Assembly (NCBI GenBank): GCA_963402885.1
Contig: OY727097.1
Location: forward strand, 9,796,001 to 9,860,000
DNA length: 64,000 nt
DNA from: Antedon bifida
Lineage: Eukaryota > Echinodermata > Crinoidea > Comatulida > Antedonidae
Direction: 5' to 3'
Of this stretch, positions 1 through 9,700 are shown in pieces. The first letter of the stretch is position 1, and each line of letters begins with the position of its first letter. The translations under genes were made by a program, and so were the position numbers. Below the pieces are notes generated by a model that made no database searches, was not told the origin of the DNA, and saw only the letters and a program-made list of their open reading frames with translations.

Positions 1-46
1 CATCCTTCAGTCAAAATTGACTATGGAGACAACATTGGAGAGAATT

Positions 47-895
47 TCATCCGTTATCCAGTGAGTCTGTGTGAGTTCCAGTAGCTGATCTAGATTTTCT
101 TTTCAGATACCTCTCTTCATTTTCCATACGACATCTTTCTTCGCTGCGTACAAATCCTGCCTTAATACAGTCTTTCCATGATTTTCTGTCATCAGTCTTT
201 TTTTCCCAGGTGTTAACATTGATGTCCATTGCCATCAAGTCTCTTTTACATGCATTTGAAACGCAAAAGCGGACGTCTTTGGATCTTTTACAATTCGCTA
301 GCTCACCATACAACATAACCTTTGGAGTTCTTGTATCATCCATTCTTCTGACATGACCAAGCCATCGTATTCTTCGCTGTCGAATTAATGTAAACATCGA
401 AGGAATGCCACATCTATCAAGGATACTGTTGTTTGTTACCCTGTCCTGCCATCTAATATTTAACATAGTCCGTAGACAGCGGAGATGAAATACATTTAGT
501 TTCTTTTCTTGTCTAGCATAGGTTGTCCACGATTCAGCTCCATACAAGAGGACACTAATGACACATGCCATATATACTTTGATCTTCACAGCCACTCTAA
601 TATTTTTGTTTTCCCAAACACGTACAGACAACTGACTGAGAGTACTAGAAGCTCTTCCGATTCAAATGTTTAGTTCACAATCAAGAGAGTTGTTATAAGT
701 TATAACTGAACCAAGGTAAGAAATTTACTAACATTTTCAAGTAAAAAATTGTTGACAGTAAAATTGTTTTGACCAGTTGTTTTAAACGGTAAATCTTTGT
801 TTTCTTTACACTTATGGTGAGACCAAAGTGTTCACAGGCACATGAAAATTTATCAAGTAGAAGTTGTAGACCATTTGGAAAGATGCAATAATTGT
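47..895 (-). mobile_element. LINE reverse transcriptase C-terminal remnant
   Basis: The minus strand from 631 to 47 is open for about 194 codons. It reads like the C-terminal region of a non-LTR retrotransposon polymerase, with 'LLYGAESWT', 'LRTMLNIRWQDRVTN' and 'RRIRWLGHVRRMDD', a combination typical of RTE/CR1-like elements. Upstream on the same strand, between about 895 and 700, a second frame reads 'ACEHFGLTISVK', the preceding RT segment, so the copy continues but is frameshifted. It is a dead, 5'-truncated copy. The exact clade is uncertain. Confidence 0.8.
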
Positions 896-1744
896 CTCCT
901 CAAGAAATATGCTAATGTATGGTACCATGCATACCAAAAGGCAAAAAAAAATCAGATTGCTATAAACAAAAAAATTAAATGGTATAGCTGCATATACCAA
1001 TGCCGTTTCGCTTAGTTTTTTATTTATTCGTTTCATTTTACTTTTATTTACACAAAACAAATCTTGAAAATTATTTAAGTTTTCGTTTGTTAACATTTCA
1101 CGGCTAGTGTTCAAGTTGAAATATAGTGCCTGATGAGAATATTGGAGCATGGGGCAAAGCTCCGACTCAAGGAAACTACACGAAATTCTATTTTAACTAA
1201 ATTTATGGTATTATTTATTGATGAAAAACATATATTATCTCCTATCATTAATTGTTGATCTAAAACAAATAAACTCGGGTTTCGTAATAGCTATTATGAT
1301 ATATTTTGTTTGGAAAACTCGTTCTGTATAGACTTTAGATATAACGAGATGACATCTGTGAAGTTGTCTACTTCTTGTTCCTTTATCGAGTTGAGTTAAA
1401 GGGACAGTATCAACGTTTTTTTAAAATACAAAAATTAGGCTAATTATTGAAATTTAAAGAACATAAAGTATGCTTGCATTTAAATACTAAAGGTGAACAT
1501 TATTTACGGTATATAAATGAATTTGTATGTTTATTTGTATATGTGGGTGTGCAGGTTAATACTTAATACTATCAGTGTACACCATACAATGCATTTAATG
1601 TATAGGCATATAGTTAAATATTAAAGCACAGTTAACGAGTAAACAATAAGTTTGTAATTTTAATTAATATACAATATATAAAATATAAATGAATGTGATT
1701 TAACAAAAATTATGTCCAGTAATGGTATGAAGGTTGAAATTATA
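896..1744. other. AT-rich spacer, no feature seen
   Basis: I see no coding exon or clear repeat here. The 112-codon minus-strand ORF that overlaps the start shares its downstream end with the LINE remnant and otherwise looks like chance. Confidence 0.5.
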
Positions 1745-2305
1745 TTAAAGATGTATTGTCCCTTTGTCAAATTCCAAAAAAATAAAAAATAAAAGATTTC
1801 GAAAAAAAGTGGGTCATTTTGAAGTATCATAATAGTTATTAACTTTCACCAAAAATTAGTCGAAAAAAAAATCATTTTACTGAAATACAGGCGTTTTTTG
1901 GTTCAAAAAATAAACTTTGACTTCCAGTCAAAGTTTTCGATCAAAACATATCTCATAATGCAACGCGCTTATTTGGCTACTCTGTACTGTATGCATAATC
2001 ATAAAACTTCCTCGCGATCTGTGTGAAAACACCTTCTCAACCGTGACGAGTTGTAAACAATCCTAATTAGCATCATGCATAATGTGTAATCATGGTTTGA
2101 AATCTTTGTTTACTTTCGCTCGTGACGATTTTCCAGACGAAATGTAATCAAATTAATTTAGCTGTTAATTACGTAAAATTGTTGTTTTTGGCTCGAATTT
2201 TCGACTTAAAGTGAATAACTTTAATATTACTTTGATATGGCCAATTTAAATTTAGAATATTCTGACCTTTATTTTTTTGTGTTTCAAGGGACAATACATC
2301 TTTAA
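1745..2305 (+). mobile_element. MITE-like element, TIR AAAGATGTATTGTCCC, full copy
   Basis: The element starts TTAAAGATGTATTGTCCC and ends with the reverse complement GGGACAATACATCTTTAA. There is no ORF inside. A second near-complete copy lies in inverse orientation at 45745-46297, and fragments or a shorter subtype occur at 9045-9198, 38739-39052 and 53134-53385. TTAA sits at both ends, so either TTAA is the target duplication or it is part of the inverted repeat. It looks like a non-autonomous DNA transposon of about 560 bp. Confidence 0.75.
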
Positions 2306-2923
2306 AGAGGGGAAAACAGAAAATAATGAAAAAAAGGTAGAAACAAATTAAAAATTATGTAATGAAACATTGAATGAATAAAGGTGGTGGTGAACCACAA
2401 AAGATAAAAAAAGCATGCTGGCATTAACACGCTAGACAAATATTTTGTTATAAGAGTCAGATGCTAGCTTAGTTTATTTGACCGAAATCGAATAATATAG
2501 ATTATTTTTTTGTTTAGTTATTTTAAAGTTGTTACTGTTCCTTTAATTCAATTCAAACAAGGAACTAGAAACTATAGCAGATTCACTACATAATAACGAG
2601 ATGGTCATTCAAATATGCACTCTCGGTGTAACGAAACGATTTTTCGGTAAGTTTTTCCGGTTTCTTTTCTATGATCTTGCCATTCTTCTCGCATATAAAC
2701 TTTTAGTATTCACGATGCACGATACTATTATTTATATTCTGATTGATACAATACAATTTGCAATGAAATTTCATTCGGTGAAGATATTGTCACTTCTGAT
2801 CACTGTGAAATAAACTTTAAATATCCTATAGAGTTTAACAAACGTCTTATCAATATTGATGATCGATTGCTATAAAAAAAAAAAAAAAAAAACTTAACTT
2901 ATTCTGTTTTAGCCCTGTAAAGA
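2306..2923. other. spacer, ends in an A-run
   Basis: No exon is recognisable. A run of about 20 A residues at 2871-2891 precedes the RT fragment. The 70-codon ORF at 2601-2813 has no family features. Confidence 0.4.
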
Positions 2924-3060
2924 ACGATTTAGATCTTCCTAATCGTCCTGATCATCCCATTGGTTGTTTTTCTAAACTTGAGTTTAATCAGGAGGTTATA
3001 GAAAAACACATTAATGAAATTGATCCTAATAAGGCTTCAGGTAATGACGGTCGTCGCGAT
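2924..3060 (+). mobile_element. LINE reverse transcriptase fragment
   Basis: One frame reads without stops and contains 'EVIEKHINEIDPNKASGNDG', the conserved start of the RT domain in LINEs (pattern KA.G.DG). It is interrupted at once by the small inverted-repeat element at 3065, which probably inserted into it. Confidence 0.65.
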
Positions 3061-3064
3061 TGTC

Positions 3065-3225
3065 TTAAGCTCTGTCTACACTATCAAACTAGTTTGACAA
3101 AAAAAAGTGTGTCCAAATACTGTAGTGATATGCTCAAATATGGTAGTGTTATGACATCATCATGTCCATATATGGGCAAATCACTTCTTTGTCTCATAAA
3201 ATTTGATAGTGTAGACAGAGCTTTA
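3065..3225. mobile_element. small MITE, about 160 bp
   Basis: The left end AGCTCTGTCTACACTATCAA is mirrored at the right end as TTTGATAGTGTAGACAGAGC, giving inverted repeats of about 23 bp with one mismatch. There is no ORF. It sits inside a LINE RT fragment. Confidence 0.75.
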
Positions 3226-3253
3226 GACATACTTTTGTAATCTGCATTTAGTA

Positions 3254-3560
3254 GTGACAAATGTCTACAATATTTTTAGATATTATTCATCTTTGCCTTC
3301 CTTTTGTATCAAAATAATAATGATGTTGATAATTCTCTTTTGTCGATACTTACATTACACTGTTATAGAAGACGTCACCAATATTGTTATAAAAGTTTTT
3401 ATAAAAATCAATAGGGAGGCCATCATTACCAGGGCTTTTGTTATTTTCCATGCTATCCATGGCCTCAACACATTCTTCTGCCAAGTTTCAATTTTTCTTC
3501 TTCAGATAATGTTTCCATTTCTACATTTCTTATACAATTGAACATATTTTTTTGTCGCTG
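3254..3560 (-). mobile_element. L1-like reverse transcriptase fragment
   Basis: The minus strand reads 'ECVEAMDSMENNKSPGNDG' followed by 'LPIDFYKNFYNNIGDVFYN'. This matches the L1/Tx1-type motif NKSPG.DGLP.EFY..F...I. The opposite-strand ORF over the same bases is its antisense shadow. Confidence 0.7.
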
Positions 3561-4055
3561 CTAGAACATGCTGAAAAGAGTTTTGATGGTGGTACGTCCG
3601 TAGATATGTAAATAATTAAATATTATTATTACTACAAACTGGCTGCTTACATCTCTAAACTAATAACCAAAGATGACGATTCAAATATTAAATTTTTAAT
3701 GATAATTAATATAGAAAAACAAAATGTCAATGAAACTGAACTGAAGTAATTACTAATAATTATAGAGTATATTTTCATGGTTTTAGATTGCTGGTTCTTA
3801 ACCAAGCCGATTTTAATATAGCATTAAAATCATTCTTATATTCCTATAAAAGCTAATTACGATTGACAATTGTTATTGAAACATTGATATTAATCGTTAT
3901 TTGAAAAAAATAATCAGTCCATAAACTGATGCCAATTTTGGATGAGATCGCCGGGCGAAATAAAACTGTGTTAATAAACGTTGGGTAGCGCCCTCTATAG
4001 TTTTGGAGAAAAACATTTACCTGCTCGTGCATGCTGCCATAGTCAATAGTTGACT
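3561..4055. other. spacer, nothing recognised
   Basis: AT-rich sequence without exons, tRNA-like folds or inverted repeats that I could find. Confidence 0.4.
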
Positions 4056-4059
4056 ATGA

Positions 4060-4925
4060 TGCTGCCGACAATTTGTAGCGCCCTCGGGACCACGGGCTGG
4101 CCAAAAGTCTAGCTCTCGGGCCACAGGCTGGCCAAAAAAGAACCACAGACTGGCCGTGTGTTTCACGACCCCTGCTCGATATTTGTGCCAAAATAGATTT
4201 TATTGACCAACTTTGTTTTTCTTGAGTTGCTGAATTCAAAAACGAAACGAAATAAGAAGCTTAGAGACATAACAGCTTCCTCAATATGTGTGCTGTTTCC
4301 AGGATGGCCGATATCCGAGCTCTTAAATTTTCGTGCCATTTTTTTGCATCTTTTAAAATTGTTCCAAGAGCGCCAATTACGATTGGAACCTACATTTCTA
4401 GTAATATCAAGTCGATTGTGTTTAAATTTCTTATCCGTGTAAACTGTCATGTCACCAAGTAATTCGAATGTTTTATTCTCTATGACTGCTAATGGCTGAT
4501 GGTCATACCATTTGTCAGTACATTCGATTCCGTATTTTCTGCAAATCTTCCAGTGTATCCGCAATGGCACCTTGTCATGACGCTTTCTATACTCTCTCTG
4601 GGCGAGCATCTTGCATCCACTGATAATATTTATCTTTCAGTTTCAGTAGAGTCTCCACACAATCTACTCTGATCTATACTGTATTTTATCGCATTCGTTC
4701 TTAAAGCTTGTTCTTGAGCAGCTAGTATCAAACCTTCTGTCTCCTTTTCAACAAAAATTCCTAAGCCATCTCCAAGAATCTCTATGTAGGGCTTTCTCTT
4801 TCCAGCCCTTGGTTTTCTCCTCTTGCCACCTCTTCTGATAATCTATAAGATTTCCTTTTTCATCTAACACCTTCTCCTTTAAAGCAAATTGCATCATCCA
4901 CTGTAGTATTTTTACTCTACTCTAC
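4060..4925 (-). mobile_element. LINE C-terminal domain remnant, frameshifted
   Basis: Read on the minus strand, from high to low coordinates, several frames in turn give 'TEGLILAAQEQALRTNAIKY', 'MLAQREYRKRHDKVPLRIHW' plus 'CRKYGIECTDKWYDHQPLAV', and 'VPIVIGALGTILKDAKKW' with 'AHILRKLLCL'. This is the familiar C-terminal tail of a metazoan LINE polymerase (Cys-rich segment, KWYDH, GALGT). At least three frameshifts and some stops show that it is dead. ORFs of 148 and 61 codons here are pieces of it in mixed frames. Confidence 0.75.
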
Positions 4926-5040
4926 AGCTCACTATGTCGGTCGGTTAGTCGGATGGTTGGTCGGTCGGTTGGTCGGTCGGTTGGTTTGTCGGTAAACACT
5001 AACTCAAATTTGAGCACGCGACTGCAGCCATGTATATGTT
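4917..5040 (+). repeat. interspersed repeat with GGTCGGTT core, copy 1
   Basis: The segment runs from CTCTACAGCTCACTATGTCG through a TCGGTTGG-type simple core to GAGCACGCGACTGCAGCCAT. The same flanks and core recur at 8222-8345, so this is a dispersed family with an internally variable minisatellite. Confidence 0.7.
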
Positions 5041-5654
5041 CCGCTCAACTTTTTGATGTAACAGTTTAATTATTGTTCTTTCCTCAGAAATATCGACAAT
5101 TATTTTTGTTTAACAATCAGTAGTAAACATTTTGTGTAACGTAAATATAGTCTGGCCTACTGGTACAGAACAAAAATAAAATCATAAACTAAACTATAGT
5201 ACTGTACATATTCCAGGGTAGGGGCGTTACTCCGTCCCGACCCACAGAAGAATGCAAAAATAAAATTTAACATTTTTCAAACAAATTATACATTGCCTGT
5301 TAGTATTTTGTAGTAATATTATAATAAAGAAAGAATTATGAAAATCTGACTTGTAGATATAGGGGCTAAAATATCACCGAAAATAATCGTTTTTTGCGAT
5401 TGCGCCCTCAGTCGGCAGTTGTATGAACTACGCTATTTTTCGATAAAGTAGTTACATAATTTTAATAATATATTTTGTATATCAAAATTGTAAAATTCAA
5501 TAAAATATGATATTACATGTTTATTAAAATAAAAAAAATTGTACATAGAATTTTTTTAAAGAAATATTTAATTATACATTTCAAAAAATAATAAAGTAAA
5601 ATGCAGAATTTTCAACTGTAAACAAATAAAAATAAATTTTATTGGAAGTGTCTA
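5041..5654. other. AT-rich spacer
   Basis: No exon, RNA gene or repeat pair recognised. Confidence 0.4.
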
Positions 5655-6025
5655 GGTGAATGTTAATAGACGAATGAAGGCGTTTAATATAAATAGATAT
5701 ATTATATCTTATTGTATAGGCTTAGGCCTATCTGTTAAAAATACTAGTTAGAAAAAATACTGTCAATATCAGCAAATGGAAATTATTATCGCCGATACTA
5801 ACCATCCAATAAATATGAAAGTTCAAGAATTCGTTTTTATGATGAAATTGCGTTTGTAAACGTTGTCAGATGAAGGTGAATGTTTCTACTGTCAGTATAT
5901 TACTCATTCTTATATACATGTATACTTTTACCTCCTTTAAATGTTGCAATACTGTGGGTTATTTACAAAATACCATTGATGATATTGATCATGAAAACAT
6001 TGACATTAACATTTTGTATTTTTTC
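5655..6025 (+). repeat. local duplication, copy A
   Basis: The sequence around GACGAATGAAGGCGTTTAAT through AGATGAAGGTGAATGTTTCT to CATTGATGATATTGATCATG recurs diverged at about 7755-8215. In copy A a 63-codon ORF (5870-6061) begins with a hydrophobic, signal-peptide-like stretch. In the other copy a one-base loss breaks the same frame. I do not regard the ORF as a supported gene. Confidence 0.6.
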
Positions 6026-6918
6026 GTGCCGCAGTTATATTCAAGAGGACGAAAGCATTAGGAAACTGTATAATTAGGCTACTAAGGCTAAAAAATGGGC
6101 ACGTCTAGGAGAAGAGAGCCTGACGTCGGGAATGTGTGCATAGCGTCTTTTGGGGAATCAAGGCTAACGTATAGGTAATATTTTTTCTCACTCTCAGTAC
6201 AATTTAGAAGATCCACCTATCTATTACCACCAACGTAGATATACAATATTTTGTGATTATTAAAATCCTATATCACGATTTGGGAGATAGTTAGGCCCAT
6301 CCAGTTGAAATGCTACTAATGCTAACTAATAATAATAATGATAATTATTATAATTTGAATGTGAATTGGGAGATTGTTCCAAATGGCAGGAACGGCATTA
6401 AAAATGATATTTATAAGAGACTTGCAACGGGCAAGAGGGGTACAGAAAGTAGGAAAATTCTTCTTTCATTAATTACAAAAGAAAAAAGACAAAGACTATG
6501 AAGTTTTCCTCGATCATTGAGGGACACGAGATTGGGTTTCCAAAGCACAGTAACACAATTGGTATAAATTTATTTAAATACAAACCAAGTGATAAACAGC
6601 GTGGACATATGATGTTACTTTCTTTCAATTAGTAAACACATTACATATTATGTTCATGTCTATTTAAGATAACATAACAAAACAAATCTATAATTAATAA
6701 GGCGACAAGACGAGAAAGGTTTGTGTTTAGCACGGAAAGAGGAGTATAATTATAAATGTTAGGCCTATGCGTCCTGGACTAAGCCATAAGGATTTTATTA
6801 AGCTTACAATGGTCAGCATGGTAAAATAAATTACAGTAGAGTTTACAAAATCAATTTAAACATCTGATTAATAAGTCATTGTTCGATTCGTGAGAATTAT
6901 AAAATATGCTGTTAGCAA
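6026..6918. other. spacer
   Basis: Short ORFs only; nothing recognised. Confidence 0.4.
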
Positions 6919-7131
6919 ACTATCTGATTGAGACAATACGCTTATATTATAATTTATAGGTTAACATTGAATGCCGAAATAAATAAGGCTATTACAAAAC
7001 AATTGTGTCAGTGTCTAATGCTTTCTATTATACGAATGAAGGCCTTTAATGTAAAAGAGATATTATTTTTATTTTATAGGCTTATCTGTTAAAAACAATA
7101 TTCGCTACTACTTACTCTTATAAAATATTGT
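6919..7131 (+). repeat. local duplication, copy B
   Basis: About 210 bp, from CTATCTGATTGAGACAATAC to CTTACTCTTATAA, nearly identical to 7645-7851 and 720 bp away from it. It shares its later part with copy A. Confidence 0.75.
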
Positions 7132-7644
7132 TGGTTCTGAAAAAAAAAAAAGTTTTGTTCTTTCAACGGGACAACTGTTATAATTGTAAATAAGAAGAAC
7201 AAAATGTTATTTAATTGCTGATCAAAATTAACTCTCAGAAAAGACCGGCTTAAGGTGTGGACAAATGTTGAGTGGCAAAAGACAAGGTGGCTGGAGGCCT
7301 GTTGGCGAAAGGGACAGGGTGGCTATAGACCGGGTGGTAAAAGACTAGGTGGCATCTAACATCTGTATGCACGTGTATCAGATACCAATGCCTTCGTCAT
7401 ATTTGTAATAACAATCGGTATCAATTAGTGTTATCAACGAAATTATCAGTTCAGTTGTCAGTTGTATCATACCGTATTGTACTAAATGAATTATTGATCC
7501 AGGTGGTGTCGTTTTTAACCAACACGTTGTGAAATTCATATATTAATGTAAATTTGGAGTAGATAAGGTCTATCTTAATGACGTATGTGAAGTGAAGTAT
7601 ATTACATTTTCCTGACAAGGGAAACAAAATGTGTTGCGTGTCAA

Positions 7645-8215
7645 TTATCTGATTGAGACAATACGCTTATATTGTAATTTATAGGTTAACATTGAATACC
7701 GAAATAAATAAGGCTATTACAAAACAATTGTGTCAGTGTATAATGCATTCTATTATACGAATGAAGGCCTTTAATGTAAAAGAGATATTATTTTTATTTT
7801 ATAGGCTTATCTGTTAAAAAAAATATTCGCTAGTACTTACTCTTATAACAAATGGAAATTATTAACGCCGATACTAAACCATCCATTTAGTAAATATATG
7901 TTTTTGTTAATGAAAGTGGAAGAATTCGTTTTTCTTTTTTTTTCTTTTTATGACGAAATTGCGTTTGTAAACTTTTTCAGATGAAGGTGAATATTTCTAC
8001 TGTCAGTATATACTCATTATTTTTTATATGCATTTATATTTTTACCTTCTTTTGAATTATGCAATACTGTGAGTCCTTTTCTGGTGAGATTGGTTTTTTT
8101 TCCTTTGTTTTGTATGTTTTGTATATGGATATACTATCCGAAATAAAGTAAATGAATGAATGCATGAATTAGCAAAACAACATTGATGATATTGACCATG
8201 TGATTGTTAAAACAT
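7645..8215 (+). repeat. local duplication, copy C
   Basis: The first 210 bp match 6919-7131 almost perfectly. The remainder matches 5720-6010. The three copies therefore record at least two duplication events. Between copies B and C (7132-7644) I see nothing else. Confidence 0.7.
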
Positions 8216-8221
8216 TTTTAG

Positions 8222-8345
8222 TCGCGTGCAACGCGACTCTACAGCTCACTATGTCGGTCGGTTGGTGGGTGGGTGGGTCGGTCGATTGGTCAGTCGGTCG
8301 GTAAACAATAACTTGAGCACGCGACTGCAGCCATGTATAGGCCTG
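8222..8345 (+). repeat. interspersed repeat with GGTCGGTT core, copy 2
   Basis: Same flanks as 4917-5040 (ACTCTACAGCTCACTATGTC and GAGCACGCGACTGCAGCCAT), with a different number and order of GGTTGG/GGTCGG units in the middle. Confidence 0.7.
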
Positions 8346-9044
8346 TGGCCTTGTTTTTATTGGTTTTACAATTCATTCAAATGTTGGTAACATTTATCTG
8401 GTTATAATAAAAATGTCAGTGTGTGAAAATACTTTAGTATAAGTTAAGTTTAACTATCAAGATCCTCGATACGCATTGCAAGTAAAAAATAAGATCAAAC
8501 AACCATTGCTTTGCAGGTAAATTAGTTGCGACGCAAACATGTTGTTTGATCTTGGAGGTAAAATCATTGATTTCAGTACCTTTTATTCGAGCAAGTTCAT
8601 ACAACTACTACAGCAGAAACGTAGATTTGGAAAGTAATCTAGATTTGTCTTAAAATACAAATTTATAAAAGGGAATTCAATAACTGAAATCGTTACATAC
8701 ACAGCATTTATAAGGTGTCTGTAGTAGTAGAGTGTTAAAAGATTTCGCCTTTTCTCAAACTAATTTGAATATTGCTGGAAAGCGGATATTGTTTCCCTTC
8801 TTTCCGATAAGTTCTTAATGTTAAGTTACCACAAGCAAGTATATTTTGATTAATTATTCTATGTGACTTCTAACGTATAGTTAAGATTTATATTCCGATA
8901 ATCACAAACCATACGTAAAAATCAAAGGGATTTTTTAGACGTTAAAGCGAGTAATTCGTTTCTTTACAATATCGATTAGTAGTTTGTAAAGGCAGCAGTA
9001 GGACACTCACTTTTCTTTATTTCCTGTAAACTTTTTGAGGAAAA
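8346..9044. other. spacer
   Basis: No recognisable gene or repeat. Confidence 0.4.
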
Positions 9045-9198
9045 CATTAATTTACCTGTTAATTACGTAAACTTGTTGTTTTTGGCTCGAATTTTCGACT
9101 TAAAGTGAATAACTTTAATATTACTTTGATATGGCCAATTTAAAGTTAGAATATTTTAAACTTCATTTTTTGTATTTCAAGGGACAATACATCTTTAA
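9045..9198 (+). mobile_element. MITE fragment (AAAGATGTATTGTCCC family)
   Basis: Matches the last 170 bp of the full copy at 1745-2305, including the GGGACAATACATCTTTAA right end. The left part is missing. Confidence 0.75.
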
Positions 9199-9436
9199 AT
9201 TTCAGTATATCACCGGGCGGTTTAGAATTTATTTCTATGCCTGTTGTGTTTATATATATATAAATGTATCTCTTCGGAGATCCCACCTCGTGAATAAATA
9301 TAATGAATAGATGAGGGCGTATCAATTTGATCTGGTGCGCGTGCGTATAACTGAGGACTAGTTGTGTTCCAACCGTACCACGCCGAGAATGTTAAAGGGT
9401 CGTTATCCAATCGAGTTAAAGAACAATACCATGAAA

Positions 9437-9508
9437 GCCCCAGTGGTCTAATGGCTAGGGCAACTGCATATCAAGCAGACGGTCCGAGTTCGAGTCTCGG
9501 TTGGGGTG
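9437..9508 (+). tRNA. tRNA-like gene, anticodon AUC (Asp codon)
   Basis: A 72-nt sequence folds as a complete cloverleaf: 7-bp acceptor stem with two G-U pairs, 4-bp D stem with A14, G18-G19 and A21, an anticodon stem of four pairs plus an A-A mismatch at 27-43, a 7-nt loop ATATCAA, a 4-nt variable loop, and a perfect T stem (CCGAG/CTCGG) with loop TTCGAGT. U8, U33 and TTC at 54-56 are present. A-box (TGGTCTAATGG) and B-box promoters are intact and a T5 terminator follows. The anticodon reads AUC, formally Asp, whereas animal tRNA-Asp is normally GUC. It may therefore be a drifted tRNA, a pseudogene or a tRNA-derived repeat head. The body resembles tRNA-Arg(CCU). Confidence 0.7.
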
Positions 9509-9510
9509 AC

Positions 9511-9515
9511 TTTTT
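9511..9515 (+). terminator. Pol III terminator (T5)
   Basis: Five T residues two bases after the discriminator base of the tRNA-like gene. Confidence 0.6.
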
Positions 9516-9700
9516 CTCATTCTTACAGATTTCACATCTTTATCATAGCGGACACATTTTTGTGTTTGCCTTTTATATATATTTTGTATTTTCGATACGA
9601 TATTATAATGTCTGTATACGGTAAGAAGTAAATTATTTTGAACGTAATACTCTCAATAATGAATATTAATACTTTTTTATTTAGGTTACATGTTAAAACC

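Noticed and set aside
4054..4609. 148- and 61-codon ORFs as independent genes
   Set aside because: They are frameshifted pieces of one LINE C-terminal domain.
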